Position numbers and translations under genes: made by a program. A stretch of DNA of 64,000 bases from Butyrivibrio sp. AE3009. GTDB lineage: Bacteria > Bacillota > Clostridia > Lachnospirales > Lachnospiraceae. Shown here piece by piece: positions 1-9,400 of this stretch. The stretch covers positions 62,001 to 126,000 of the forward strand of contig NZ_ATVS01000003.1 in assembly GCF_000420845.1 (NCBI RefSeq), in the 5' to 3' direction. The notes beneath the pieces were generated by a model. The model made no database searches. It saw only the letters and a program-made list of their open reading frames with translations, and was not told the origin of the DNA. Positions within the stretch are counted from its first letter, which is position 1. Every line of letters begins with the position of its first letter.

Positions 1-1993
1 CTTCCTGGGTTACGAAGGTATCATCAGCAAAATTCTCAAGTGCCTCATAGTCTACATACTCAGGGACAGTTAGTTTACCATGGATCACAGGTTGCAAAGT
101 ATTCTTTACCGCATGACCAAATGCTTCTTTTACCCCGCCCTTGTAAAACTTGTTGATGAGCATGCCCTGCATTCCGCCCAGGTTATCTGTGCCCATGCTC
201 TTCATGGCTTCCATAAGCATATCTGTTCCTGGTGTTTCAAGGAATCTAACCTCGATGCCCGAAGGTACTGCGGGATGAATAAACGTCCCCTTTCTGTCAG
301 GTCTGTCGGAAGCATCATCCTCGAAGCAGATATTCAAAGTCCTCTTGCAGGCTTCTTCAAGGAAGCTTATCTCGTTCCTTATAACAAGCCTGTTATATTC
401 ATCAGTTTTGCAGAAGGACGCCAGAGATACCTTATACATCTCGCCATGCATGTTGACGTCGCTTACATATCTTTTACCGCCAAAGCCGCACCTTAGCTTA
501 TATATAGCACTACCTTCATACAGATCTATCCAGAAAGAATTATTGGGGCCAATCCTGAATCCGATTCTGTGAATTCCATCAGTAAAATTATTATGTACTA
601 TCTGCATCATCAGAGGAAAAACGCCTACAGCGGACACATCCAGATCATATGTCTTGCCGTCGAGCTTTTTAAACCAGGTTCTGATAAGACTGTTCTCATT
701 CCTGACATTATAGGAATTGACCTGCATTTTAAAACCGGCTCTTCTTGTCTCAAAGCTTGCAACCTTCTTCCTGGGTCTTCCCGTTGTCATAGTGACGTTT
801 CGCTGTTTCCAGCCTCCTGCGCTTATTACGGGATGAGCAGCTGTTCTTCCGCTGACAGACTTGGCAATTGCCTTAAGATCAGATAAGGCGGCAAAGTCCT
901 CCGGAAGAGGTTTATCGTGTACAACTATTTCATACTGCATTGCCTTTCTAATCATGACAGCCATTGGACTAGTCTGGAATATATCACTGTTTCCGGCATT
1001 GGTCACAATTACCATATCAATATCGGGATAGACAAAAACGTTCTGTCCCAGCATACCATTATAGGCATAGGAACCGGGCCTGTCATCGTTTATCCAAAGC
1101 TGATATCCGTAAAAGCCACTGTCTTCTCGTCCGGTTTCAACATGCTTTTTAATCGACTCTTCAACCCACTGCCTGGGAACAATCTGCTGACCTTCCCACA
1201 TACCGTAGTTAAGATATAATTGTCCCAGCTTGGCCATGTCCTCAGCGCGGATAAACAGTCCCCATCCGCCTTTTGTGATACTCTGGGGACAGCTCTCCCA
1301 AAAGACTCTTTTGATTCCCAACGGGTTAAAGATTCTCTCCCTGCAAAAATCAAAAGCAGACTGCCCTGTTATCTCAGTGATAATAGCGGATAACATGTAA
1401 GTATTCATGCTGTTATATTCAAATTGTGTACCGGGATCAAATTTAAAAGAGCTCTCCAGATAACTCTTTCTCCAGTCATTTCCCGAAATTGCTCCTGCCT
1501 CACTGAAATCAACGCCGCTGGTCATATTGAGAAGATTGTGAACTGTTACGTTTTTCCTCAGGAATCCGAAGGGACTCATTCTTGAACTGAATATATCGCT
1601 GAGCTTATCATTTGTTGAGAGCTTTTCCTCCCCCACAAGGATTCCGATAGCCATTCCGATAACGCTCTTGCACATCGAATAGGAAACATGCCACATATCC
1701 ATATCAAAGGGTTCAAAAGCGCATTCCGCTATGACAACTCCATGTCTCAAGGCCATAAACTTATGCATATTGCACCTTTTATCCTCTGAAAGGCGCCTTA
1801 TCAGTTCAGTAAAAAAAGCAGAACTGACGCCCTGGGATTCCGGCGAACTTCTCTCAAGATGCGTCTCCCCCACAGGGGTAAACTCCATAAAGGCAGGTTT
1901 CTGAGGTGTGTAATCAACCTTACTTATCTCACCTGTCTCTTTGGCAACCAGCTTTAAAAGAAGTTCTCCAACGTCAAGTCCTGCTCTAGCCAT
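1..1993 (-). CDS. Serine hydrolase, beta-lactamase/PBP-like family (3' end beyond window)
   Basis: The minus-strand frame is open from ATG at 1993 to the window edge, about 664 codons with no stop, so the C-terminus is missing. GGAGGG lies 9 bases before the ATG. The N-terminal half resembles class C beta-lactamase-like hydrolases (PF00144): SMCK is the SxxK catalytic motif near residue 110, and a YNS motif in an FEYNS context stands where the YxN tyrosine is expected. The LLNMTSG stretch is also typical. No signal peptide is visible, so it may be cytosolic. About 270 residues after the catalytic domain have no function I recognise. It starts 21 bases after the P-type ATPase stop and may be co-transcribed with the metal operon. 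Substrate unknown; esterase or peptidase are both possible. Confidence 0.8.
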   Translation of the reverse strand, partial: MARAGLDVGELLLKLVAKETGEISKVDYTPQKPAFMEFTPVGETHLERSSPESQGVSSAFFTELIRRLSEDKRCNMHKFMALRHGVVIAECAFEPFDMDMWHVSYSMCKSVIGMAIGILVGEEKLSTNDKLSDIFSSRMSPFGFLRKNVTVHNLLNMTSGVDFSEAGAISGNDWRKSYLESSFKFDPGTQFEYNSMNTYMLSAIITEITGQSAFDFCRERIFNPLGIKRVFWESCPQSITKGGWGLFIRAEDMAKLGQLYLNYGMWEGQQIVPRQWVEESIKKHVETGREDSGFYGYQLWINDDRPGSYAYNGMLGQNVFVYPDIDMVIVTNAGNSDIFQTSPMAVMIRKAMQYEIVVHDKPLPEDFAALSDLKAIAKSVSGRTAAHPVISAGGWKQRNVTMTTGRPRKKVASFETRRAGFKMQVNSYNVRNENSLIRTWFKKLDGKTYDLDVSAVGVFPLMMQIVHNNFTDGIHRIGFRIGPNNSFWIDLYEGSAIYKLRCGFGGKRYVSDVNMHGEMYKVSLASFCKTDEYNRLVIRNEISFLEEACKRTLNICFEDDASDRPDRKGTFIHPAVPSGIEVRFLETPGTDMLMEAMKSMGTDNLGGMQGMLINKFYKGGVKEAFGHAVKNTLQPVIHGKLTVPEYVDYEALENFADDTFVTQE

Positions 1994-2014
1994 TTATTTT
2001 ATTCCCTCCATAAG

Positions 2015-3913
2015 TCAGTCAGCCTTAAGCGCTCTCATGGAATTAAGTATAGCAATTACCGCAACTCCCACGTCACCGAATACCGCAAGCCACATAGTAG
2101 TAAGACCCAGGGCACCAAGTACAAGAATTATCAGTTTCACCGCCAAGGCAAAAACGATGTTCTCTTTGACGATCCTAAGAGTCTTTCTTGCTATTTTAAC
2201 GACTGATGAGATCTTTTTGATATCATCGTCCATAATCACTATATCTGCAGCCTCAATAGCAGCATCGCTGCCAAGAGAGCCCATTGCTATACCAACATCT
2301 GCCCTCATAAGAACCGGGGCATCATTGATGCCGTCTCCAACGAACGCAAGCTTATTATTACTATTATCCGATGAAGAAAGTAAATTTTCAACCCTGCTGA
2401 CCTTGTCCGCAGGAAGTAGCTCAGCATGAACCTCATCAATACCGATCTCTTTGGCAACATATTCTGCGGCAGCTCTTCTGTCACCGGTAAGCATAACAGC
2501 CTTTTTGACACCGGCCTTCTTCATTAAACTGACAGCCTCTTTGGTTCCCTCTTTTATAACATCGGAGATAATAATAGCTCCGAGGTATTTTGAATCAAGA
2601 GCCACATATACTATGGTTCCAATCTGTTCTACGACATCGTATGCGATGTTATTATCTTCCAGAAGTCTTGTATTACCTACAAGAAGCTCCTTGCCGTTAT
2701 AAACGGTTCTGATGCCGCGGCCTGCAATTTCCCTTGTCTCTGATTCATTAAGTCCGTCAAAAGCAGTTCCTTCGCCTGCCTTCTCATAGAATGCAGCAAG
2801 TACAGACTTGGCTATGGGATGATTGGACATGCTCTCACCTGCAGCAGCAATCCTTAGAAGCTCATTTTGATCAAAATTTCCGTCCTTGGCAGGTATAATC
2901 TCAGTAACCTTGAATTCGCCCTTGGTAAGAGTTCCGGTCTTGTCAAATACGATGGTCTTAACTGCGGCAGCAGCCTCAAGGAAATTGCTTCCCTTGACCA
3001 ATACTCCTATCTTGGAAGAAGCGCCGATTCCGCCAAAGAACCCAAGCGGAACCGAAATAACAAGTGCACAGGGACAGGAAACTATAAGAAAAATACATGC
3101 TCTCTTGATGCTGTCCGCAAACGCCATATTTCCAACAATTGGAGGAATTATCGCAAGAAGCACTGCGCCTATAGTAACAACCGGAGTATAGTATCTTGCG
3201 AATCTTGTTATGAAATTCTCCATTCTGGATTTCTTGTTGCTGGCATTTTCAACCAGTTCAAGGATTCTGGCAACTGTTGAATCCTCATAAGCCTTCTCGG
3301 CTCTTATCTTAAGTATTCCCTCGCCGTTTATACAGCCGCTTATGACATAGTCTCCAACCGCTGCGCGCCTCGGAACAGATTCACCGGTAAGTGCAGCAGT
3401 ATCAAGGAAGGATTCTCCCTCAACAACAGTTCCGTCAACAGGAATCTTTTCACCTGCTCTGATCAGGAGAATATCACCGATTGATACCTCCTCAGGATCA
3501 ACTTCATTTACAGTTCCATCGCCTGATACCACATTGGCAAATTCAGGAGCAATGCTCATCATATCACTTATGGATTGTCTTGACTTACCTACAGCTACGC
3601 TCTGGAACAGCTCTCCTACCTGGTAAAAAAGCATTACCGCAAGAGCTTCTGAGTACTCACCTATACCGAAGGCGCCAAATGTAGCGATCATCATCAGGAA
3701 GTTCTCATCAAAAATCTGTCCATGACAAATATTGATAGCAGCCTTCTTAACAACATCATAGCCTATGATCACATAAGGAACTGCGTATATCGGAAGTTGA
3801 ACAAACCATGGAATATTATCAAAATATCCAAGCTTATCTAAAGTCAAAAGAATCACAAACATCACAAGCGTGATTATTATTCTGTTTCTTACTTTTTTCT
3901 GTTTCTTAGTCAT
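2015..3913 (-). CDS. cadA: Heavy-metal P1B-type ATPase (Cd/Zn/Pb exporter, CadA/ZntA type)
   Basis: This 632-aa ATP-driven exporter moves soft divalent cations out of the cytoplasm. Visible motifs in order are TGES (about 176-179, actuator), SCPCALV with CPC at about 280-282 in the metal-path helix, DKTGTLT at about 324 (phosphorylated Asp), SNHP at about 363 and GDGINDAP at about 539. The final helices carry the Lys (AVKLI) and Asp (FGDVGV) found in P1B-2 Zn/Cd pumps, which points away from copper. The N-terminus begins at the first membrane helices without the usual HMA domain; that domain is encoded separately just upstream (3995-4210). It sits in an arsR-HMA-cadA order, with a terminator-like hairpin between HMA and cadA. 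Metal choice within Zn/Cd/Pb cannot be read from sequence. Confidence 0.93.
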   Translation of the reverse strand: MTKKQKKVRNRIIITLVMFVILLTLDKLGYFDNIPWFVQLPIYAVPYVIIGYDVVKKAAINICHGQIFDENFLMMIATFGAFGIGEYSEALAVMLFYQVGELFQSVAVGKSRQSISDMMSIAPEFANVVSGDGTVNEVDPEEVSIGDILLIRAGEKIPVDGTVVEGESFLDTAALTGESVPRRAAVGDYVISGCINGEGILKIRAEKAYEDSTVARILELVENASNKKSRMENFITRFARYYTPVVTIGAVLLAIIPPIVGNMAFADSIKRACIFLIVSCPCALVISVPLGFFGGIGASSKIGVLVKGSNFLEAAAAVKTIVFDKTGTLTKGEFKVTEIIPAKDGNFDQNELLRIAAAGESMSNHPIAKSVLAAFYEKAGEGTAFDGLNESETREIAGRGIRTVYNGKELLVGNTRLLEDNNIAYDVVEQIGTIVYVALDSKYLGAIIISDVIKEGTKEAVSLMKKAGVKKAVMLTGDRRAAAEYVAKEIGIDEVHAELLPADKVSRVENLLSSSDNSNNKLAFVGDGINDAPVLMRADVGIAMGSLGSDAAIEAADIVIMDDDIKKISSVVKIARKTLRIVKENIVFALAVKLIILVLGALGLTTMWLAVFGDVGVAVIAILNSMRALKAD

Positions 3914-3944
3914 AAGTAATCTCCTGCTGTATACCTTAGTTTAT

Positions 3945-3980
3945 AGAAAAGTCTGTGGTGAACATTCTCACCACAGACCA
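3945..3980 (-). terminator. Terminator/attenuator hairpin between HMA gene and cadA
   Basis: An 11-bp perfect inverted repeat (3951-3961 and 3968-3978, arm GTCTGTGGTGA) has a 6-base loop and is followed on the minus strand by TTTTC. It lies in the 81-base gap between the HMA gene and cadA. The short U-tract suggests partial termination, giving more HMA transcript than ATPase transcript. Confidence 0.6.
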
Positions 3981-3994
3981 TATTCATTCAAATA

Positions 3995-4210
3995 TCAGAT
4001 CTCAATCTCACAATCCGGCTCAACCTTCTTGCAAGCCTTAACTGCCTTATCAAGAACTTCATCAAAAATATCATCTGCAGCCTCAAGTGAAAGCTTCTGA
4101 GTCATGAAATTAACTCTGGCATTTACAACTCCCTCGATCTTCTTGATGGCATCCTCCATCTTGGCTGCACAGTTAGCGCAATCAACCTCACACTTATAAG
4201 TCTTCTTCAT
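3995..4210 (-). CDS. Stand-alone heavy-metal-associated (HMA) domain protein
   Basis: This 71-aa protein is a single ferredoxin-like HMA domain. The metal-binding loop DCANC (CxxC, about residues 10-14) is followed by AAKMEDAIKKI, the pattern found at the N-terminus of CadA/ZntA pumps, and the C-terminal strand is acidic. It has no membrane segment or signal. It lies 24 bases after the ArsR gene and 81 bases before the ATPase, which itself lacks an HMA domain. The likely role is cytosolic metal carrier or regulatory domain acting in trans on that pump. An Asp precedes the first Cys, as in Zn/Cd HMA domains. A copper chaperone (CopZ) is the alternative, but the neighbouring pump argues against it. 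Confidence 0.88.
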   Translation of the reverse strand: MKKTYKCEVDCANCAAKMEDAIKKIEGVVNARVNFMTQKLSLEAADDIFDEVLDKAVKACKKVEPDCEIEI

Positions 4211-4234
4211 TACAATTCCCTCTCTTTCCTTCTA

Positions 4235-4594
4235 TTATTCATTTATATGGTCCATTCCCTGTGCGATGATCATTCTCACATGTTCATCTGCAAGGAAATA
4301 TATAATTGACTTGCCATCTCTCTTATTACCAACGAGCTTGCTCTGCTTCAGTATTCTAAGTTGGTGTGATATTGCGGACTGTGTCATATTGAGTGATTCA
4401 GCAATATCGCATACACACATCTCTGATGCAAAAAGAGCTACAAGTATTCTGATCCTGGTTGAATCCCCGAATACCTTAAACAGCTCTGCAAGATCATACA
4501 GCTTGTCATCATCGGGCATAAGATTATGAATCTCTTCTACAACGTCACTGTGTACACAAAACTCATCACAGCACTCTACATCATTTATCGCCAT
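4235..4594 (-). CDS. ArsR/SmtB-family metal-sensing repressor (CadC/CzrA type)
   Basis: This 119-aa winged-helix repressor has its recognition helix in TQSAISHQLRIL. Two possible metal sites are visible. The alpha-3 site is CVCD (about residues 60-63), with extra N-terminal cysteines CC and C (about 8-13) as in CadC. The alpha-5 site is D-x-H-x10-H-x2-E in the last 17 residues, matching the Zn site of CzrA/SmtB. It is the first gene of the arsR-HMA-cadA unit. A perfect 9-bp inverted repeat overlaps its transcription start, so it probably represses its own operon and is released by Zn or Cd. Having both sites suggests it senses thiophilic and borderline metals. Confidence 0.92.
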   Translation of the reverse strand: MAINDVECCDEFCVHSDVVEEIHNLMPDDDKLYDLAELFKVFGDSTRIRILVALFASEMCVCDIAESLNMTQSAISHQLRILKQSKLVGNKRDGKSIIYFLADEHVRMIIAQGMDHINE

Positions 4595-4622
4595 TGGGTT
4601 ATTCCTTTCATTGTTTTATGAT

Positions 4623-4646
4623 ACATATGAATGACTGTTCATATGT
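4623..4646 (-). promoter_or_regulatory. ArsR/SmtB operator
   Basis: A perfect 9-bp inverted repeat, ACATATGAA (4623-4631) and TTCATATGT (4638-4646), has a 6-base spacer. The core TGAA-N6-TTCA is the known SmtB/CzrA operator pattern. It lies just downstream of the arsR -10 box, over the expected transcription start. Confidence 0.85.
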
Positions 4647-4648
4647 TT

Positions 4649-4677
4649 AATATATCCTCTGTTCTAAAATATGTCAA
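4649..4677 (-). promoter_or_regulatory. Sigma-A promoter of arsR-HMA-cadA
   Basis: Minus-strand -35 TTGACA (4672-4677), a 17-bp spacer and -10 TATATT (4649-4654). The ArsR-type operator begins three bases downstream of the -10. Confidence 0.85.
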
Positions 4678-4715
4678 TACTTTTTTCACAATAACTGCCT
4701 TAATAATATTATTTT

Positions 4716-4760
4716 GCAAAAAGCGCACATCCCCGGTCTATCCCGGACATGTGCGCTTAA
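4716..4760 (-). terminator. Terminator of tyrS
   Basis: Inverted repeat AAGCGCACAT (4721-4730) and ATGTGCGCTT (4749-4758), with further GC pairing inside, is followed on the minus strand by a T-run. It lies just after the tyrS stop and separates tyrS from the arsR promoter. Confidence 0.85.
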
Positions 4761-4789
4761 TAGATCATTATTATTCAGTTACAGAATTA

Positions 4790-6016
4790 TTAAAACTCTG
4801 CTGTAACCTTCTTGTAAGACTTCTTGCCCTTGCGGACCATTACGCCTTCGCCGAATACGTCCTTGGTGTAAGTTGTCTTAACATCAGAAACCTTCTCTTC
4901 ATTGAAGGTAACACCGCCCTGCTCAACAGCTCTTCTTGCTTCACTTCTGGTTGCGCAAAGGCCTGCTGATACAAGAACCTGAAGGATATCAACAACACCG
5001 TCTCTGAAATCCTCAGCCTTAAGAGATACAGAAGGAACATTGGACATGTCTCCGCCGCCTGCAAAAAGTGCTCTTGCTGCGTCCTGAGCCTTCTGTGCTT
5101 CTTCCTTGCCATGAACAAGAGCTGTAAGCTCAAATGCAAGGATTTCTTTCTTCTCGTTGATTCTTGATCCGTCCCATTTCTCCATCTCAAGAATCTCTTC
5201 GATAGGAATAAATGTAAGCATCTTGATGCACTTATCTACATCTGCATCTCCTACATTTCTCCAGTACTGATAGAAATCGAAAGGTGATGTCTTGTTGGGA
5301 TCAAGCCATACAGCATTACCTGCTGTCTTACCCATCTTCTTGCCCTGTGAATCGGTAAGAAGTGTGATTGTCATAGCGTGAGCATCCTTGCAAAGCTTAC
5401 GTCTGATAAGCTCTGTGCCGCCCAGCATGTTACTCCACTGATCATCGCCGCCGAACTCAAGATTACAGTTGTATTTCTGGAACATGTAATAGAAGTCGTA
5501 GGACTGCATGATCATGTAGTTAAACTCAAGGAAGCTAAGTCCCTTCTCCATACGCTGCTTGTAGCACTCAGCTCTTAACATGTTATTAACCGAGAAGCAT
5601 GCACCGACCTCACGAAGAAGTTCGATGTAGTTAAGGTTCATAAGCCAGTCAGCGTTATTAACCATCATAGCCTTGCCTTCACCGAAGTCGATGAACTTCT
5701 CCATCTGCTTCTTGAAGCATTCTGCATTGTGATCGATGTCTTCTCTTGTAAGCATCTTTCTCATATCGGTTCTTCCTGAAGGATCACCGATCATGGTTGT
5801 ACCACCACCAATAAGAGCAATTGGCTTGTTTCCGGCCATCTGAAGTCTCTTCATAAGTGTAAGAGCCATGAAATGTCCTGCTGTAAGTGAATCTGCTGTA
5901 CAGTCAAAGCCGATGTAGAATGTGGCCTTACCTGCGTTAACAAGTTCTCTTATCTGTTCCTCGTCTGTAACCTGGGCAATAAGTCCTCTTGCCTTAAGTT
6001 CCTCAAAAATCTGCAT
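4790..6016 (-). CDS. tyrS: Tyrosyl-tRNA synthetase
   Basis: This 408-aa class I aminoacyl-tRNA synthetase charges tRNA-Tyr with tyrosine in the cytosol. GFDCTADSLTAGHF holds the HIGH-like motif, GGDDQWSN the tyrosine-pocket signature, and GKKMGKTAGN the KMSKS-like loop. The C-terminus is an S4-like RNA-binding domain (from about residue 340, EARRAVEQGGV). I place the start at 6016 (MQIFEELK) rather than at an upstream in-frame codon at 6061, because AGGAGG lies 6 bases before it and the upstream codon would fall inside the T-box terminator region. A T-box leader with a Tyr specifier precedes it, so expression should rise when uncharged tRNA-Tyr accumulates. Confidence 0.97.
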   Translation of the reverse strand: MQIFEELKARGLIAQVTDEEQIRELVNAGKATFYIGFDCTADSLTAGHFMALTLMKRLQMAGNKPIALIGGGTTMIGDPSGRTDMRKMLTREDIDHNAECFKKQMEKFIDFGEGKAMMVNNADWLMNLNYIELLREVGACFSVNNMLRAECYKQRMEKGLSFLEFNYMIMQSYDFYYMFQKYNCNLEFGGDDQWSNMLGGTELIRRKLCKDAHAMTITLLTDSQGKKMGKTAGNAVWLDPNKTSPFDFYQYWRNVGDADVDKCIKMLTFIPIEEILEMEKWDGSRINEKKEILAFELTALVHGKEEAQKAQDAARALFAGGGDMSNVPSVSLKAEDFRDGVVDILQVLVSAGLCATRSEARRAVEQGGVTFNEEKVSDVKTTYTKDVFGEGVMVRKGKKSYKKVTAEF

Positions 6017-6062
6017 ATCTGCACCTCCTAAAAATGTTGATTGGAAGGAAATCTTAATCAAT

Positions 6063-6105
6063 AAAAAACGTCCTTCGCAATCAGTTATTGATCACGAAGG
6101 ACGAT
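6063..6105 (-). terminator. T-box terminator in the tyrS leader
   Basis: Inverted repeat CGTCCTTCG (minus strand, 6103-6095) and CGAAGGACG (6077-6069) is followed by TTTTTT (6068-6063). It lies immediately downstream of the conserved T-box sequence and is the expected competitor of the antiterminator. Confidence 0.88.
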
Positions 6106-6388
6106 ATAATCGTGTTACCACCTTCATTCGCGCATAGCTCACACCATACGCCTCATAGGGTACTCCTGTCGTTCATACACTGTCAAAGCCTATAAACTAA
6201 GTTCATACTCTTCCGATATAACGCATCGGTCTCGTCACAGCTTACTAGATAAAGCTACCATTCTTCTGTGCAGCTCACGGAGGTATTCGAATCTATCCTT
6301 AACCAGCGCCTCTCACCAACCGGCAACTCTCTGTGGTCAGACTACAGGTCCTACTTATTCCGATCAAAGCCTTTTCTTTATTTAAACA
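6063..6388 (-). ncRNA. T-box leader RNA of tyrS (Tyr specifier)
   Basis: The leader runs from the promoter at about 6395 to the terminator. On the minus strand, a GGTTGGTGAGAGG segment matches the distal stem I region. Next comes GAA-TAC-CTCCGTGAGC, whose TAC at 6285-6283 is the tyrosine codon in the specifier position (compare the GAA-specifier-...-TGAGC layout of Bacillus leaders). The conserved antiterminator segment reads AAGGTGGTAACACG (around 6125-6112), a variant of the AGGGTGGNACCGCG consensus. An overlapping terminator hairpin follows. Uncharged tRNA-Tyr should stabilise the antiterminator and allow tyrS transcription. The full stem I fold was not computed. Confidence 0.9.
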
Positions 6389-6394
6389 CGTTTT

Positions 6395-6423
6395 ATTTTA
6401 TTAACAAACCTTCTATATGTCAA
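6395..6423 (-). promoter_or_regulatory. Sigma-A promoter of tyrS
   Basis: Minus-strand -35 TTGACA (6418-6423), 17-bp spacer, -10 TAAAAT (6395-6400). It begins only 23 bases after the stop codon of the giant surface-protein gene. Confidence 0.85.
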
Positions 6424-6445
6424 TATACTTCCGGTATAGACCTCA

Positions 6446-9400
6446 TCATCCAAACAAAAACTTAATAAGATCAAGCTTTTTGTTTACTATTTTGAACTCT
6501 GCAGTCTTGCCGCCTACCGCATTCTTGCAGTCGCCGGTTATAAGAATGGTGGCTTTTCCAGGATTGATATTATTGACATAAGTTACTGTGTAATACTCAG
6601 GACTTACCTTGATCCAGGAGTTTCCGCTCTTTACAAGAACTCTGATCCTTGGCTGAATTTCCTGACCTGTGTACTGCTGATTACCAACAGCTACATCCTT
6701 TTTGCCCTTCTTAGCCTTAGCGACAATCTTTGCTTTGCTAAGATCTATGTTGTTTAAGGCTTTTACTACTTTATAGGTCTTACTTACAGATCCTGTGTAA
6801 TTTCCTGTGCCTTGTATGGTGACCTTAATTTCCTTAGAGTTAACTTCATCAAGTTTCACCTTATTCTTTGCTGTAACAAGACTGCCATTAACATAGTATT
6901 TTACAGTATAGTCCTTTGTAGAAAGGGCTTTTCCGTTAAGTGAAACAACAGGTTTGGACATGTAAGTACCGGGCTTGGAATATACCATATCCGAAACCAC
7001 AACATCTGCCTTACTGATGCTTGCTCTATTGATACTGAACTTCACGTCTTTTTTGGGCGCGTGTCCCTTGTAATTACCGATGAAGGTAACTGTATACTTA
7101 GCCTTGGACTTAGCGGTTGTAATCTTCTTATTTCCTGTGAAGGACAGCTTGAAATCCTTTCCTTCAACAAGAACCTCGGATTCACCGGTGGTCTTGGTGA
7201 CAACAACTTCCGGCTTAGCTCCGTCAGGTGAATAGTATACAGTTCCCTTAATGCTTGTACTAATATCGCTGACTCTGTCAGGAAGGATCTTGAAAGTCTT
7301 GGTATCAGAGCCAATATATTCGCCGCGAGCCTTAACTGTAACTGTCGCTGTGCCTGCATTTACATTATTTCTGTAGATAACAGCATAGTCAGTTCCCTCA
7401 GTAAGCGCAGTTGTGGAAGCGCCGGCTGTAACAATGAGTTCTGCCTTCTGTTCCTTGCCGTTATAAACATGCTCGCCGGGCTTAACCTGAGCCTTGATCG
7501 TAAGCTGCTTAATCTCCTGTGCTGTCAGAACCGCTACGGGCACATCCTTGAGCACACCGGTAAAATTGCCCTTTCCGACAATATCTACAGTAGTATCTGC
7601 TTTTATCGCAGAAGTCTTGCTCAAGGTCATATCAGATGCCTTAAGTGCATAGGATCCGTTATAGTAAATTGAAGGAGCTGCCTTTTTGCCTGACTGAACC
7701 TTGATCACCTTAGGAACTTCCAGAGTCTTGTAGGTGTTCATGGCCTTTTCAAGATCAGCAGGTAAAATAGTTACTTTCAGAACTTTTTTACCGGAATAAT
7801 TACCCTTACCGGTTACAGTTATTGTAGCTGTCTTATTCTTGGCACTTACATTTACATTTCCCGCATACTTCACAGTATAATCTACGCCTTCTTTAAGAAC
7901 TCCGTTAAGACCCGAAACAACAATCTCAGGTTTGATCTCGCTTCCTGTGTATACTGTCTCAAATCTGTTCTTTTCAGAATTATATGTAAGGCCCATGTAT
8001 GGATCTGAAACAATATCCTTGAACTTAACGTTAAATGCGCCTGCAGTCAGGTCATCATCCTCTTCTCCAACTCTTACCCAGGTAGTGTTGTTCATCTCAT
8101 AGAATTCAGGTGCATCACCTGTTACTGTGGCGGTAAGAGTCTGCGTGATTCCTTCCTCATAGGGCTCATAGAAAGTGCTTGATTCTCCTGCCTTGATAAG
8201 AGCTTTCTCCTCAAGGAACTTCTTACCCTTTTCATCGGTAACAGTGAGCTTCATGTTGGAATCACATACACCGTTGTTCAGGACTGTAACGATCACGTAA
8301 GGTGTATCACCGTTGTAATCATAAGATGCTCTGACCTCAAGGTCAGCTTTCTTGAGTGAAATTGTCCGGCTGTTATTTGCTTCATTGCTGTCATTTTCAG
8401 CGGATACTGAAATCACGAAATCTCCGCCCTTACTAAGATCCTTTGGAATGTCAAAAGAGAAATCGTAGGGCTTAACATCACCCGGCATAATATCTACAGA
8501 AAGAGTTGATGAAGCCAGTTCTTCTCCATTGTAGCTTGCTGTAGCAGTAACTTTCCTGAGTCTTGAGGTTCCGTTGTTCTTGATATAGAGGCTAAGAGGT
8601 ATCTTAGCGCCGGCATATGCATCTGATATTGCATAATCAGCTGTTTCGAGTTCTACATCGCTGTATCCTGTTGACTTAAGAACCTTAATTGAACTTGTTA
8701 CGTTCCAAACGCCCTTATTTCCGCTCTTAGCTTCACTGTAGAGATATGCGACTTTTCCATCTATAAGGCTGAAGGAATCAACATATGCGCTCTCATATGT
8801 TAAAAGAGCTGTTCCCCAATTACCACTGTCATAGTTGGAAACTGCAATGTTTCTGCTCTCTGAACTGCTAAGAAGATAATATACATTATTTCCGTTTACT
8901 ACGAACTTGGTGTCATTGTTCATAGTTCCATCAGGAAGAACATTTGTCAAAGTACTGCCGTTTACGTAGTAAAGACCACCGTTAACGTTGGCCGCAAGGA
9001 AATTGCCTGATTTACCCGGAATCTTGGTATAGGAAAGTGCTGATATGTTTCCTTCATAGATCTTAGTTTTGCTTCCATTTGTGTTCCAGATATAAAGCTC
9101 CTGATCGGAAGTTGTAAGATCATTGTCCATGTCTGCCGCAAAAGCTACAGAAACACCATTTGAATCAGACTTACCAAAAGCCAGTGAAGTAACTGCCTTG
9201 TAGCCTGCTTCTTCGCCGGCAACAGACCAGTTTCCATTTGCGTACTCAGCGCGATAAACAACATTTCCATCTGAGCTTCCGAATATTGCGTCATCCTTAT
9301 TTACAACGTATGCAAGTGAGAGCTTGGAACCATCCATATAGAGCTTAGGAAGATATGTGTAATGATCCTCAGTCTGAGGGGATCCAAGATCTACAAACTC

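Noticed and set aside
80-1353. Short frames on both strands in the left 1.3 kb
   Set aside because: The minus-strand frame of the serine hydrolase is continuous through the whole region and explains it.
1941-2702. Plus-strand frames of 162 and 83 codons opposite cadA
   Set aside because: Ser/Ala/Ile-rich antisense shadows of the P-type ATPase, whose motifs are intact on the minus strand.
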